64,000 nt of DNA, from positions 28,339,547 through 28,403,546 of the forward strand of contig NC_087067.1 of assembly GCF_963678635.1 (NCBI RefSeq), given 5' to 3'. A model generated the notes under the pieces. That model saw only the letters and a list, made by a program, of their open reading frames with translations, did not search any database and was not told the DNA's origin. A program made the translations under genes and the position numbers. Below, in pieces: positions 53,030 through 62,502 of this stretch; position 1 is the first letter of the stretch; each line of letters opens with the position of its first letter. The stretch is from Symsagittifera roscoffensis (Eukaryota; Xenacoelomorpha; Acoela; Convolutidae).

Positions 53030-53923
53030 ATGGCTAGTGGCGCTGGCAGCGATAGTAGCGACGAAGAAGGTCAAGCTTTTTACGTTGGAGGCAGCGAGCA
53101 CTCTGGTCAGCAAGTCGTGGGCCCGAATCGCAACAAACCCGGCAAAATTATCCAGCATATGTTCGAATCCGCTAGAGCCCATGGAGCGGAACCGGTTGCA
53201 GGCGGAAGTGGCTCCGAAGCACAGCCGACTCAAAGGTTCCGAGGCACTGGCTACAAATTAGGAGAAACTGGAGATGATACAGAAGTGATTGCAGACCCCT
53301 CCGGAGGAGCTGCTGGAGGATCCAAAACCGTTGACATTGTTTTAAAATTGTGGAAAAATGGATTCTCAGTTTCAGGCGAAGGCATAGACGAAGAATTGAG
53401 ATCGTATAGTGACCCTAACAGCGCAAAGGCGTTGAACATGATTGCTAAAGGTCAAGTTCCTGATGAGTTTGTAGCTCTTGCAAATGGAGGCAAGGTTAAC
53501 ATGGATATGGAGGATCACAGGGAGCAGGATTTTGAACCGCCTAAGAAGAAGTTGAAGGCGTTTTCAGGAGCCGGTCAGACGTTGGGAACCCCGACGCCCG
53601 CGGTGCTCAATTCTGCAGAAGCGAACAAGCCTGCAAGTTATACTTCATCGGCAGTGACCACTACGCCGACGGTTCCTTTGGACGAAACGAAACCGATGAC
53701 AAATGTTCAAATACGATTGGCCGATGGTTCTAGAAAAGTGCAGAAGTTTAACCACACCCACACTGTTGGCGATTTAAGGCAATTTGTAGCTCAAATTCCA
53801 GGCTATGAGGCAGTGACTTTTGTGCTTCAGACAAATTTTCCAGTTAAAAATTTAGATGATGATTCGCTTACTTTGAAAGACGCTCAGTTATTGAACGCTA
53901 CTATCATACAACGCCTTGTTTGA
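53030..53923 (+). CDS. NSFL1C: p47/UBXN2-type p97 cofactor (SEP + UBX)
   Basis: 297 aa in one uninterrupted exon. Conserved order: EEGQAFYVGGSEHSGQQVVG (13-31); first SHP box FRGTGYKLG (70-78); SEP domain about 100-168 with VLKLWKNGFSV, ELRSYSDP and GGKVNMDMEDH; second SHP box FSGAGQTLG (178-186); UBX domain about 222-297 with VQIRLADGSRKVQKFNHTH, the TNFP loop, and a C-terminus at TIIQRLV. Family members bind p97/VCP through UBX and SHP boxes and act in Golgi/ER membrane fusion and ubiquitin processing. An N-terminal UBA domain, present in p47 but absent in p37/UBXN2B, is not encoded here. The ATG follows a tttcag acceptor by two bases, so an upstream exon or a trans-spliced leader is likely. 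The choice between NSFL1C and UBXN2A/B is uncertain. Confidence 0.93.
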   Translation: MASGAGSDSSDEEGQAFYVGGSEHSGQQVVGPNRNKPGKIIQHMFESARAHGAEPVAGGSGSEAQPTQRFRGTGYKLGETGDDTEVIADPSGGAAGGSKTVDIVLKLWKNGFSVSGEGIDEELRSYSDPNSAKALNMIAKGQVPDEFVALANGGKVNMDMEDHREQDFEPPKKKLKAFSGAGQTLGTPTPAVLNSAEANKPASYTSSAVTTTPTVPLDETKPMTNVQIRLADGSRKVQKFNHTHTVGDLRQFVAQIPGYEAVTFVLQTNFPVKNLDDDSLTLKDAQLLNATIIQRLV

Positions 53924-56900
53924 AACCGTTGTGGAATTGAGTTGAAATTAGCCGATTTTTTAGTTGGATCTGGCCAGACAGGTTAAGTAGATTTAGACAG
54001 GGTGACTCTAATTTAAAAGCCATTTGAATTTTTTTTTCGGCTAGTTTCATGTGAGCTGAGTTTGAATAGCTAAAAATATGTGTAAATTTTCAGTAATTTT
54101 TGTTGATATTATCCCGATGTAATTTAATCATTAAAAAGCTTTGAATTAAAGTGGTACACATTTTTTTTAAAGTCCGTGGCATCATGTGATTCAATCTCGG
54201 TTCAATATCAAAACTTTTAATGGTGCGAAGTGCATTTTAGTTGGTAATTACCAGCGCATAAACAAATTTTAATTGAATTGGATTAGTTTATACAAAAAAC
54301 TGTGCATCATAAAAGTTTCTTGAAGTTTTAAAAGCTATAAAGTGATTAAAATTTTTTGAAACTCGTAGGATCAAAACGTATCTGCCATTTGTTTCATCAG
54401 TTTTTTGTGTTATTCAAATTTGTCCAATTTTCCAATGGCTGGATTAATGCATTTTAGAACGGCCTTTTTTTAATGCGCGGCTTGTGAAATTCGTCTTCGC
54501 GTAGCCTCTTAGACTGTGATGATTGTTCTAAGTTAAACTTTTTTGTACCTAATTTTTTTTCGTCTGCAATTTTTGTTCTGTTTTTCCTAATCCTATGAGA
54601 TTTCGGAACTTCACGGAAGAAGGAGGAATCGGTTCAATTGTTTTCTTTAGATCTTCTTTCATAGTTTCTTCTCTGTCCTTTCTAAGTTTCTATTTTCCCT
54701 GTTGCACGCGTGAGAAAAACTGAGCTTAAAGGTTTCTTAAGCTTTTAAGAAAGATTTATGTCTGAGAAGGAAGAATTTTTGAATTTTTTTTGTTTCAAGT
54801 TTGTTTTAAGTTTTTATTTCGAAAATGGACCATCATTTTCAGAGTTGCGAGCGGTATAAGCAAATAGCTTTTTGACCCAGTTTTCTCTAATTCGGTTAGT
54901 TTTATGAAAATCAAATGGTATATTTTTAAGAATATTAAAAATTAGAGAGCTTTAATTTGATGTATTTTTTGTCGAAATTCGAAAGCTTTTCTGGTTTTCT
55001 TTATTGCAATTTTTTGTTGGCTTAGTTTGTGGTTTTGTTGTTCCAGCTGTATGTTTGCTAATTTCAAGCGTATTGTTGTCGGGATGCTGATTTGCTTTTA
55101 GTTACGGCTAGCGAAGAAGAATTCACCTATTGTTGCGTTTTTGCTGACCATTGAAAATGGGGAGGAAATTTGTTTTCTAGTGAGTTTTAGCTATTTTTTA
55201 GGTTTGTTTCCTACGCAAAATCAGATGCCAAAATAATTATCAAACTGGTTCGAATCATACATCGTATGGAAGCCATTCCAGTCTTGAATCGATCTACATT
55301 AGAAAAAGATTGAACGTGTCGAGAAAAATTTTTCGAAATTTTTGATTTTAGGTGCTTACTTGTAATTATCATTGCGACAAGCAACGGTTTTGCAACTGGG
55401 TATCAAATTTTCTTTTCCGTAAAAAAGAACTTTGTTTACAGAAAGTGGTAAATGCAAAATAAGTGTAAGATGCAAGATTTGGGGTATAGATGGAAGATAG
55501 ATGGTAGATGCAGATAGGTTGCTTTGTTGGTGGTAGAAGCACCTTTTTGTTGCTGCAATTGTTTCGTCTATTTTTCAGCTTATTAAGAGTCTGTTATAGT
55601 TCCGTCGGCTCATTTACCTAATGATTTTTAATTGTTATGGGTCGTTTTTTGATACTGACAAATTCGTCTTTGTTCGATACTTTTCTTTGATACTTCTTGA
55701 GCGGCATGCTATTTTTATCATATTATTTTTGGCGAAGATAATTGAAGTCATAAGTTTATTCGCATGTTTCTTATAATTTTCAATCAGTTTTTTCGTTTTG
55801 TTTTGGTTTAAATGCTTGCTAGCCTATATGTTTTTGTAATACAATAAGTTCTCTAAACAAGAGACTCGGGTTTATGAGGCGGTTAGTGCTATCAGGTCGC
55901 AAATAACCTTTATAAACTGATTATCACGTTTTGCTCGTAATTTTCATATTTTTAAAGAAAATAACATATTTAGTTTGTTTGCCATTTGTTTCAAGTACTC
56001 AATGTTCTCCTAATTTGGTTTATTTTCGTTGTTACTTTCTAGGACACTTAATGTAATTAAACGTTTTGTTTTTATACCTACCAAAGTTTTCGGGATAGCG
56101 AAAAAAAAAACGAAATCGACGACAGTTTTTTTGCTAGCATTTTTTGGATATTGTTTTTGTCTTAGTTTCGTTGGACTCATTTCTAGCAGGTTTTCGTCTT
56201 AATTCCTTGTGATCTTCTAAAGTTTTTCAAATTGATGGCACATTGAGTTGATAGAAAAAATCAAAAATTTTTCTACATTCTCTGCTTTTAAAACATCTCA
56301 CGTTAAATTTTTTCATGACCATTTTCCTCAGTTTTGTCTTCATAGTTACCGCTCAGTAATTTTGTAATGCTAATCCAATGCTGACGGTTGTGTGCCACCG
56401 CAGGTTCTCAACAAACTGAGTTTTGTTAGAGACAAAAACATAAAAATCAAAGGTGTTGATTTTTCAAGTTTTAGTAGCGTTTCGTTGTATTTCTGTATTG
56501 CAAGTGTTGCGAAGCTCATCTGAAACAAAATGATAGATTATGACTAATTTACCTATGATCTAAGGGTTTGTTTTGTTCCTCTCGTCGCACTACAGACAAA
56601 GTGGTCGGAACTTTTTTGTGCTACTTGCACAGCAACTGTGTACTCTTGATCCAATTCACTTTTATTTTAAGTTGCTGGAACGTTTTCTCGCAGAGCTAGT
56701 CCTTGCATAATAAGATGTATTCTTCTCTTTAAGCAGCTCTTGCTCGTCTGCCCGTTATCATAATCGATTTTAAAGTTTAAAAATGATCATTCAACTGGTA
56801 TCATTTATATCTCTAATCAAGGTTCAATTATGTGGGTGTTTTCACATGCAAGCAAAATGTGGGTGTTTTCTGTGATGCTGCTCAAATTTACCGGAATGTT

Positions 56901-58252
56901 AAATGACAATCTCTGTTCTGAATTAAGTCTCAGTTATGTTTCTTAGTATTGAAGTCCAACATGAGTAACAGAAAGACCTCGAAATGTGTTCATATATGTC
57001 ATCATCAATTACGATTAGATAATTTTCAGACCATTGAATGGTAATCCATAGTTCATCACACAACATAATAATGGTGTTTTGGGATATTTAGAAGTCTGGC
57101 ATGACCTGCTAATCTGTCCAAAATTATCATCTTAATTTATTCATCGTCTTCATTCATTGCTGATCACGTGATTACAGTCTAGAGGAGTATTTGAGGTCAC
57201 GGGTAATACATAATTACATTGTGATGCTGTTAAACAGCTGAACTAACGTTCGTAGTCAAGTTTTCTTCAAATTCATCACTTGTGCTGGTAGCGAGAGAAA
57301 TTGTTATTCAATTAATTGGTCTTTTCAGTTTTGTCTACTGTTAGCTTTTATCATCGACATTATTCACCAAATTAGCTAATCAAAAGCATCGTTAAAACCT
57401 TCTCAAAGTGAGGTTGTCAGTGATGTCTACAATGGTTAACAGAATTTGAGTTATTGGCTACTATTCCCAAAGCGTGGAAATAGCAATCAAAATTCAAAAA
57501 TCAGTCCCATAAGTCCTAAAATTATTCAACTCGACATCTGATTTGTACGTTTTGAGTCAACGAATGGTTAAAATAATTTTCTATCGTTCAAATTGCATAA
57601 AACCAAACAGCAAAAAAGTGACAGCGAAAAAGTTGTTGCGAGCTCGCCAATCGAGGTTAAGCGTCTGTAAAAAAAAAGAACCGCCCACAGGCAACTTTAA
57701 ACCGAGAGTTAAAAATTGATTAACGGTAGCCGACTCGGGAGTTTTTGACCAATTGATTAGTTTCTAGGGCTTATGCGACTGCATTTTCAATTTTGGGGTA
57801 AATTGAAATGTTTTTTTTTTTCATGAATACCCAACAATTTTCGAATACTTAAGCAAGTTTTTGGGACTGATGCTGTATTAACGAAGAAATTCGCTTCGGG
57901 TTATGTACTAGACAAGTACTTCAGAATGATAATTGGTTCTTTTCTTAATAAGTGTTGGCGTAAAGGCTTTGGTCAATGCTTTGGTCTTGCGTGAAAAAGA
58001 TAACCGAAAATAGATTTTTCGTAAATTAGCTTGACTTCACTAGTAAAATGATTATTCATCGAATTTATAACATAAAAAAGTAAAAAGATTTAAAAAAATT
58101 GAAAGTGAACTCTGGACATCGCTGAATTTGTACGAGGAGGTGAAACTGAAGACCTTGTTATATAGTTGTTATATCAGAGAAGTTACCTAATTTTTGATTT
58201 ACAACTGAAGTAAGTTACATAATCGCGAGCAACCAGAGTTACTTAATCAATC
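53924..58252. other. p47-SLC43 intergenic region
   Basis: Contains an ATTAAA-type polyadenylation candidate at about 54131, a partial + strand family copy (54770-54990), a partial relative of the 60.9 kb element (55140-55340), a GCAACGG-TTTTGCAACTGGG block (55372), and one member of an inverted ggtcggaac..acttgcacagcaac repeat pair (about 56597). The 5' flank of SLC43 (57495-58163) is duplicated at 63333-64000. No coding sequence recognised. Confidence 0.55.
57495..58163 (+). repeat. SLC43 upstream region, copy 1 of direct repeat
   Basis: 669 bp reappears at 63333-64000. The only difference I found is one T in a T-run (11 versus 10). Copy 1 ends 90 bp before the SLC43 start codon here only because copy 2 is cut by the window, so the true repeat may continue through exon 1. 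Confidence 0.95.
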
Positions 58253-58492
58253 ATGAAAGGGGAGAAAAGAGTGAAATACCACCGGGAGTTGAATGTAGTT
58301 ACGTTCGTATTGGCGCTGTTCGAATGTCTCTGCTTCGCTGGCATTATATTCGGCTGGTTCAGCATTCGGCCAGTGTTAGAGCAAGAAGGCTTTTTTGGAG
58401 CTCAGACACACGAAAAAGCCATTTCTATCAGTAAAATGATGGATAAAATGGGGTCAGGAGAAAAAAATGCGAATGAAACAATAAACGGACCG
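58253..58492 (+). CDS. SLC43-like exon 1 (TM1)
   Basis: ATG opens MKGEKRVKYHRELN, a short basic cytoplasmic end, followed by the TM1 helix. Donor GTAAGT (58493), phase 0. The frame continues past the donor to 58585 without family similarity. Confidence 0.82.
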
Positions 58493-61400
58493 GTAAGTTC
58501 ATCAGTTTTCATATTAATTGATTATTTATGTCTGTATGTTGTGTTAATGAAGCAATTGAAAGCAAGCACCTTTTGCAAGAATTGAAAAAACATGAGTTTA
58601 GTTTCGAAGAACAAGGATTTTAATATGTACTCACAACACACGAGCAAGCGAGCTAAGTGTTTTATTGAAAATCATATTATCCTTTTTTTCTATCCCAACT
58701 CGCATAGTGCTGATTAGGTGGCGTTTTCGTTGCTATAGAATTGGCAACATCAGATAGCATCTATTGTATCTGCTTTATTGGTGGCTAGTATTATCTTATT
58801 AACAAGTCGCAGATGCTAATAAGGATAGCCGGTTGCTGTGCAAGTAGCACAAAAAGTTCCGACCATAGTCTTAAGAAATACAACAAAGATTTTTCAAATT
58901 ATAGTCGTTTTTTTTCTGCGTAGTGTGATAAAAGCATCTGAACGAAATTATAGAGCTTAGGTATATTCGACAGTCATAGAAAAAATAAGCAGATTGGAAG
59001 CCAATTTTTGTGGAAAATGACTCGAAAAAAAAATATAAAAAACGCAAGAATTTTTTCAAGTTGTTTTTTGCAGTTTTTTGAATTATTGACATTTTTGTTT
59101 TCAAAAAGGCGCTAATATACGAAAAAACTAAGTTTTTACCCCTTAAATTAAGCAGTTGAAAGCTTTAAGCTATTTACATAAACTATTGTAAGCCTGATCG
59201 ATAATTCGAAATTAGACATTATCAAAAATTTCAAACCGTTTTTTTTCGATACTGGGAAAATTTTTTGAATTTTGTAATGTTGTTCGAAAAATAATACAAT
59301 TTTTGTAATGTTGGTCGGGCTTTAAAATGATATATCGCTCAACTCTCTCCGATGATTATTTAGGTTTGTTGATTTTGCGTGGAAAAAAAGAACAACAAAC
59401 TAAAACATGATCTCAGGGAAAAAACATCAATGGTAAAACGTTTTCGACATTATGTCATCATCAGGAACTGCAAAATAGCAAAATTGTACAAATTAAAAGC
59501 ACATTAAAAAAAGGAAAACTGGAAAGCAATTAAAAACAGATAGAACTGTGATAAACAAGTTTGATTGGAACAAGCCACTGGAATGTGGGACAATGTAACA
59601 ATGTTACAGCTTCAGGGTCAACTCGCGAGCCTTGTACTCTTCCTTCCGGTTGATTGAAGGCTTTCTCTGGTTGATATGCAATGCTTCCAAGGTTAAAAGT
59701 TTAGCGGAGTCTCTTGCTGTGTCAATGATCTTTACTTCGGAGCTGTCAATGGTAACACCACACCAATTGAGGTGTTCTCCTACTGGGCTAGTACCTTAGG
59801 AATGTTCGTGCACTCTCGTGGCTAGGTGGCGGGTTGTTTGCCCGACGTAGCTAGACTGGCATCTAGAACAAGTGATTTCGTAAACCACGTTGCCACGAAC
59901 ATTCTCTGGTGTTTTTGGTTTCAGCGATGGTAAGGCTGTCTTCATCTGTCTAGTTGTGAAGATGACAGAAATATTGGCCGTTTTTCGGAGACGCTTGGAG
60001 AAAACGTCACTTTTGTTGCCCCTATATTGCATAACAAAGGGTATCCGTTTCTTGGTAGCTTTTTCTGGTGTCTTGGTATTTGTGTCTTGTTTCATGTGTT
60101 TCTCAATGATCTTGTTAGGAGTCTCATGGATGATGGGTTCATATAACTGAGGTGGGTATTGGTTTTTCTCCAGCATACATCCAACCTCAGCTATGCTTTC
60201 CGTGAAAGCATGCCAGTTGGAAGAGGCATTAAAAACACGATGCACAGTTCCTTGCACAATGTTCTTCTTGTATCTCATCGGTGCTTTTATGAACCCATCA
60301 TCCGTGAGACTCTTAACAAAAACTAAAACACACCCGAATACAAAATTCCTCCCAATTTTCAAATGGTCGGAGATGAACAACAAATCACAGATGAATCCGG
60401 CACAGACATTTTTTTCAAGGCCTATACTCACAGTTTTTTCCTTATTTTAGCGTTTCACCTTTTAAGAGCTTCTTTTTGCCGTTTTCTTGCTTGTGTTTGC
60501 GATGTGCAGATTCGCCATTGGGTAAGATGTTTCCATTGAGATGCGAACGAATACTGATTGCCTAAACAGCACATTAAAACTCCTATATGCTGACTTAACG
60601 AAAAGCTGAGTATTCTTTTTTAGCTTATTTTTCGGGCTATTCTTATATCAAAAAGGCCGAAAGGCTAAAACACTCTGGGTTTGTTATTGGTTGGTACTCT
60701 CTAAACGATGAAAGCTGAAATTAAATCATTGTTAAAAATACTTAAAAAACTAATCCGGTTCAGCCCACAGTGAAGCAATAGCTTCGTGAAAATTAGTTTT
60801 CTTTCCTCGCAAAATCAGGTGTCTCAAAAGATCATGGTGCCTCAAATAGGTGCTTCAAAAAATCATCCGAGAGAGTTGAGTGTTATATCATATTAAAGCG
60901 TTTACAGTCCTGATTTGAACGACATAAAAAGTTTTGAAAATTTTTTTCAATTTCGAGAAAAACAGATTTTAAACTTTTGATTGATTTTTGGTCTAACCTC
61001 GAAAGAATAATATGAGCGAGCGGGCTTACAATAGCTCATTTATGCTTAATTAAAACCGTGAAAACCTAGTTCTACTTTAGTAAAAGTTCGTTTTTGGAGT
61101 TTTTTAGCGCCATTTTGAAAATGGGAAGGAAATTTCTGTTCGTGTTTTTTTTTTTTTTTCCACACAAAGTAAGGAGCCACAAATGTTCACCGGGTTGAAG
61201 CATATTGAAGCCTTTTCAGTCGTAGTTCGAACGACAATGAAGAAGTTTTTGCAAAGTTCTCCCAGTATCGAGAAAAACAGGTTTAAAATTTTTGAACTGT
61301 GTTAAATATTTGAACTTTTTTGTTGTATTTTTTGGACTATGATCGGAACGTTCTGTGCGACTTGCACATCAACCATCTATCCTTGTTTTGATTGTTTTTT

Positions 61401-62502
61401 CATATAAATTCTCTCTAATATAATTCACAGTACGTTCCGTGTTTTCGATTATTTCTCATTTTTGCAAATTTGTAGGTTTGTTTAATATTCTGGATATCAG
61501 CCACGGCATCGGCGTCATCTAAATTGAGTTTGTTTCATTTTCACTCTTTGGAAACTTGATCTGCCTAATTTATCCTTTAAATGGGGCATTACCGTAAAGA
61601 CCCAAACTCACTGATTTCTCCACTTTCTGTCAGATTTTTATACCGAATGTAATTAGCCTTTCAAACTTTTCGTCATCCTCTTCCCTTCAGCGAAGGAATT
61701 CCTCATATTCCAAGGACCGATTGCGCGAAAATTTTGCCAACCAATCAGAGCTCAGTATTCAAAAATTCGAAAAAAGTTTTAAAAAATTTTGGACAGCTTG
61801 GGCATTAGATGGTTGAAGTTTTGTGCATTCGCTTCTTCCTGCATGAAAATAGCCCCCTTTCCAGCATGATTTAATATTTGGCTGAACTGTTTCAGAACGA
61901 AGTCCCTGATCCAATAGCGACACAGAATGATACGTCTGAAAATGCAGATCCAAATAAGGTAGCTAGTTTAACTTGAGCGAAAATGATTTTTCCATTGGGA
62001 GAGCTATGTCTATTCGCTCACGCTCACTCCAGAAATAGCTAACAGTTTTTGGCAAATGTGGAGCGTCCGTTAGTTTGCTCGTAAAAAAGTGACTATTTTT
62101 CCTTCTCATCTGCGAATTTTCACTAGTGATTCTTTGTTCTTATTTTCCGATTGTTACAAAAATTGGCTTTCGGACTAATTAGGCCACAAACATTTTTGGT
62201 CTTCAAACTCAACCTTGTAAAACCCGTCGTCACGCCGTAAAATGGGGGGAGGAACCAAAAAAATTTCATTTCTATTGAAGAAATTTCTTTAAGAGGAACA
62301 AGTGACTAAATCGTAGTTCGTATATTTAGACTTCAGAATGTATTCTTGGATCTTCATCTAATTCAAGCTCAAATATGGCAGACAGTAACGCCCAGTTCAA
62401 TCTCGTGTTCACAGTGTCCTCCTCTGCTCTCAACTACTCCTCACTTCTAACTGGCTTCCTTCTGGACAAGTTTGGAACTCTGGTGTCCAAACTACTCGCC
62501 AG
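58253..62502 (+). CDS. SLC43-like MFS transporter, 5' part (3 exons)
   Basis: Exons 58253-58492, 61896-61958 and 62330-62502 join in phases 0, 0 and then out at phase 2. The N-terminus has FVLALFECLCFAGIIFGW, matching the first membrane helix of SLC43 proteins (ECLGFAGVLFGW type). Then follows an extracellular loop with N-glycosylation sequons (NET, NDT, NSS) and a cysteine, and a second helix region FNLVFTVSSSALNYSSLL ending in the MFS motif GFLLDKFG before the cytoplasmic loop. SLC43 members carry large neutral amino acids or purines by facilitated transport at the plasma membrane. The remaining ten or so helices must lie beyond 64000. The specific paralogue cannot be named. Confidence 0.8.
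58800..59358 (-). repeat. Unclassified element, inverted copy
   Basis: Minus-strand landmarks match the + copy at 60861-61385: aatcatcggagagagttgag..atatcat, cgaacaacatta..aaaattc, gggcttacaatag-like agcttacaatagtttatgta, agcgcc..ttttgaaaa, and the tail atggtcggaactttttgtgc followed by acttgcacagcaacc. A related tail without the body is at 56597 (+). Confidence 0.65.
59404..59603 (-). mobile_element. Penelope-like element 3' tail
   Basis: On the minus strand after the stop codon, the sequence runs to ttcctgatgatgacataatg and tcgaaaacgttttacc (59476-59430). A CCTGATGA..GTCGAAACG phrase of this sort is common downstream of Penelope-like ORFs. It supports a retroelement 3' end here. Confidence 0.6.
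59604..60431 (-). pseudogene. Penelope-like element, RT-linker and GIY-YIG end
   Basis: The main part (60431-59799) carries the linker after the reverse transcriptase (FIKAPMRYKKNIVQGTVHRVF and PPQLYEPIIHETPNKIIEKH), then RIPFVMQYRGNKSDVFSKRL, and the endonuclease start VVYEITCSRCQSSYVGQTTR with LATRVHEH. After one in-frame TAA (59796-59798) the same frame continues through SPVGEHLNWCG, IDSSEVKIIDTARDSAKLL, EALHINQRKPSIN and ends LTLKL before a TAA at 59604. Order and motifs are those of Penelope-like elements with GIY-YIG endonuclease. The RT palm is missing, so it is 5'-truncated. Confidence 0.88.
60861..61385 (+). repeat. Unclassified element, direct copy
   Basis: Begins aatcatccgagagagttgag and ends near gatcggaacgttctgtgcg and acttgcacatcaacc. 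An internal duplication of the cgagaaaaacagRttt block lies at 61260-61285. Nearly the full length corresponds to the inverted copy at 58800-59358. Confidence 0.65.
61896..61958 (+). CDS. SLC43-like exon 2 (extracellular loop)
   Basis: 21 codons between ctgtttcag (61895) and GTAGCT (61959); phase 0 is the only frame without stops. NEVPDPIATQNDTSENADP is acidic with an N-glycosylation sequon, fitting the variable loop between helices 1 and 2. Support is mostly splice sites and phase. Confidence 0.6.
62330..62502 (+). CDS. SLC43-like exon 3 (TM2, MFS motif)
   Basis: Acceptor atatttag at 62329 is the only nearby AG that keeps phase 0; the AG at 62381 would shift the frame into a stop. Encodes TSECILGSSSNSSS, then QFNLVFTVSSSALNYSSLL and GFLLDKFGTLVSKLLA. 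Donor GTATAC at 62503. Confidence 0.75.

Larger units (their letters stand above)
58493..61895 (+). other. SLC43-like intron 1
   Basis: Contains two copies of an element of about 540 bp in opposite orientations (58800-59358 minus, 60861-61385 plus), with a Penelope-like remnant and a hairpin tail (60499) between them. No other exon recognised. Confidence 0.65.

Noticed and set aside
53016-53261. 81-codon frame overlapping p47
   Set aside because: Shifted frame of the strongly conserved SEP/UBX gene.
58493-58585. Continuation of SLC43 exon 1 frame past the donor
   Set aside because: A strong GTAAGT donor and loss of family similarity show it is intron.
62382-62502. Alternative exon 3 start after the AG at 62381
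   Set aside because: It would require phase 1 from exon 2, which ends in phase 0, and would otherwise reach a stop; the AG at 62329 fits.
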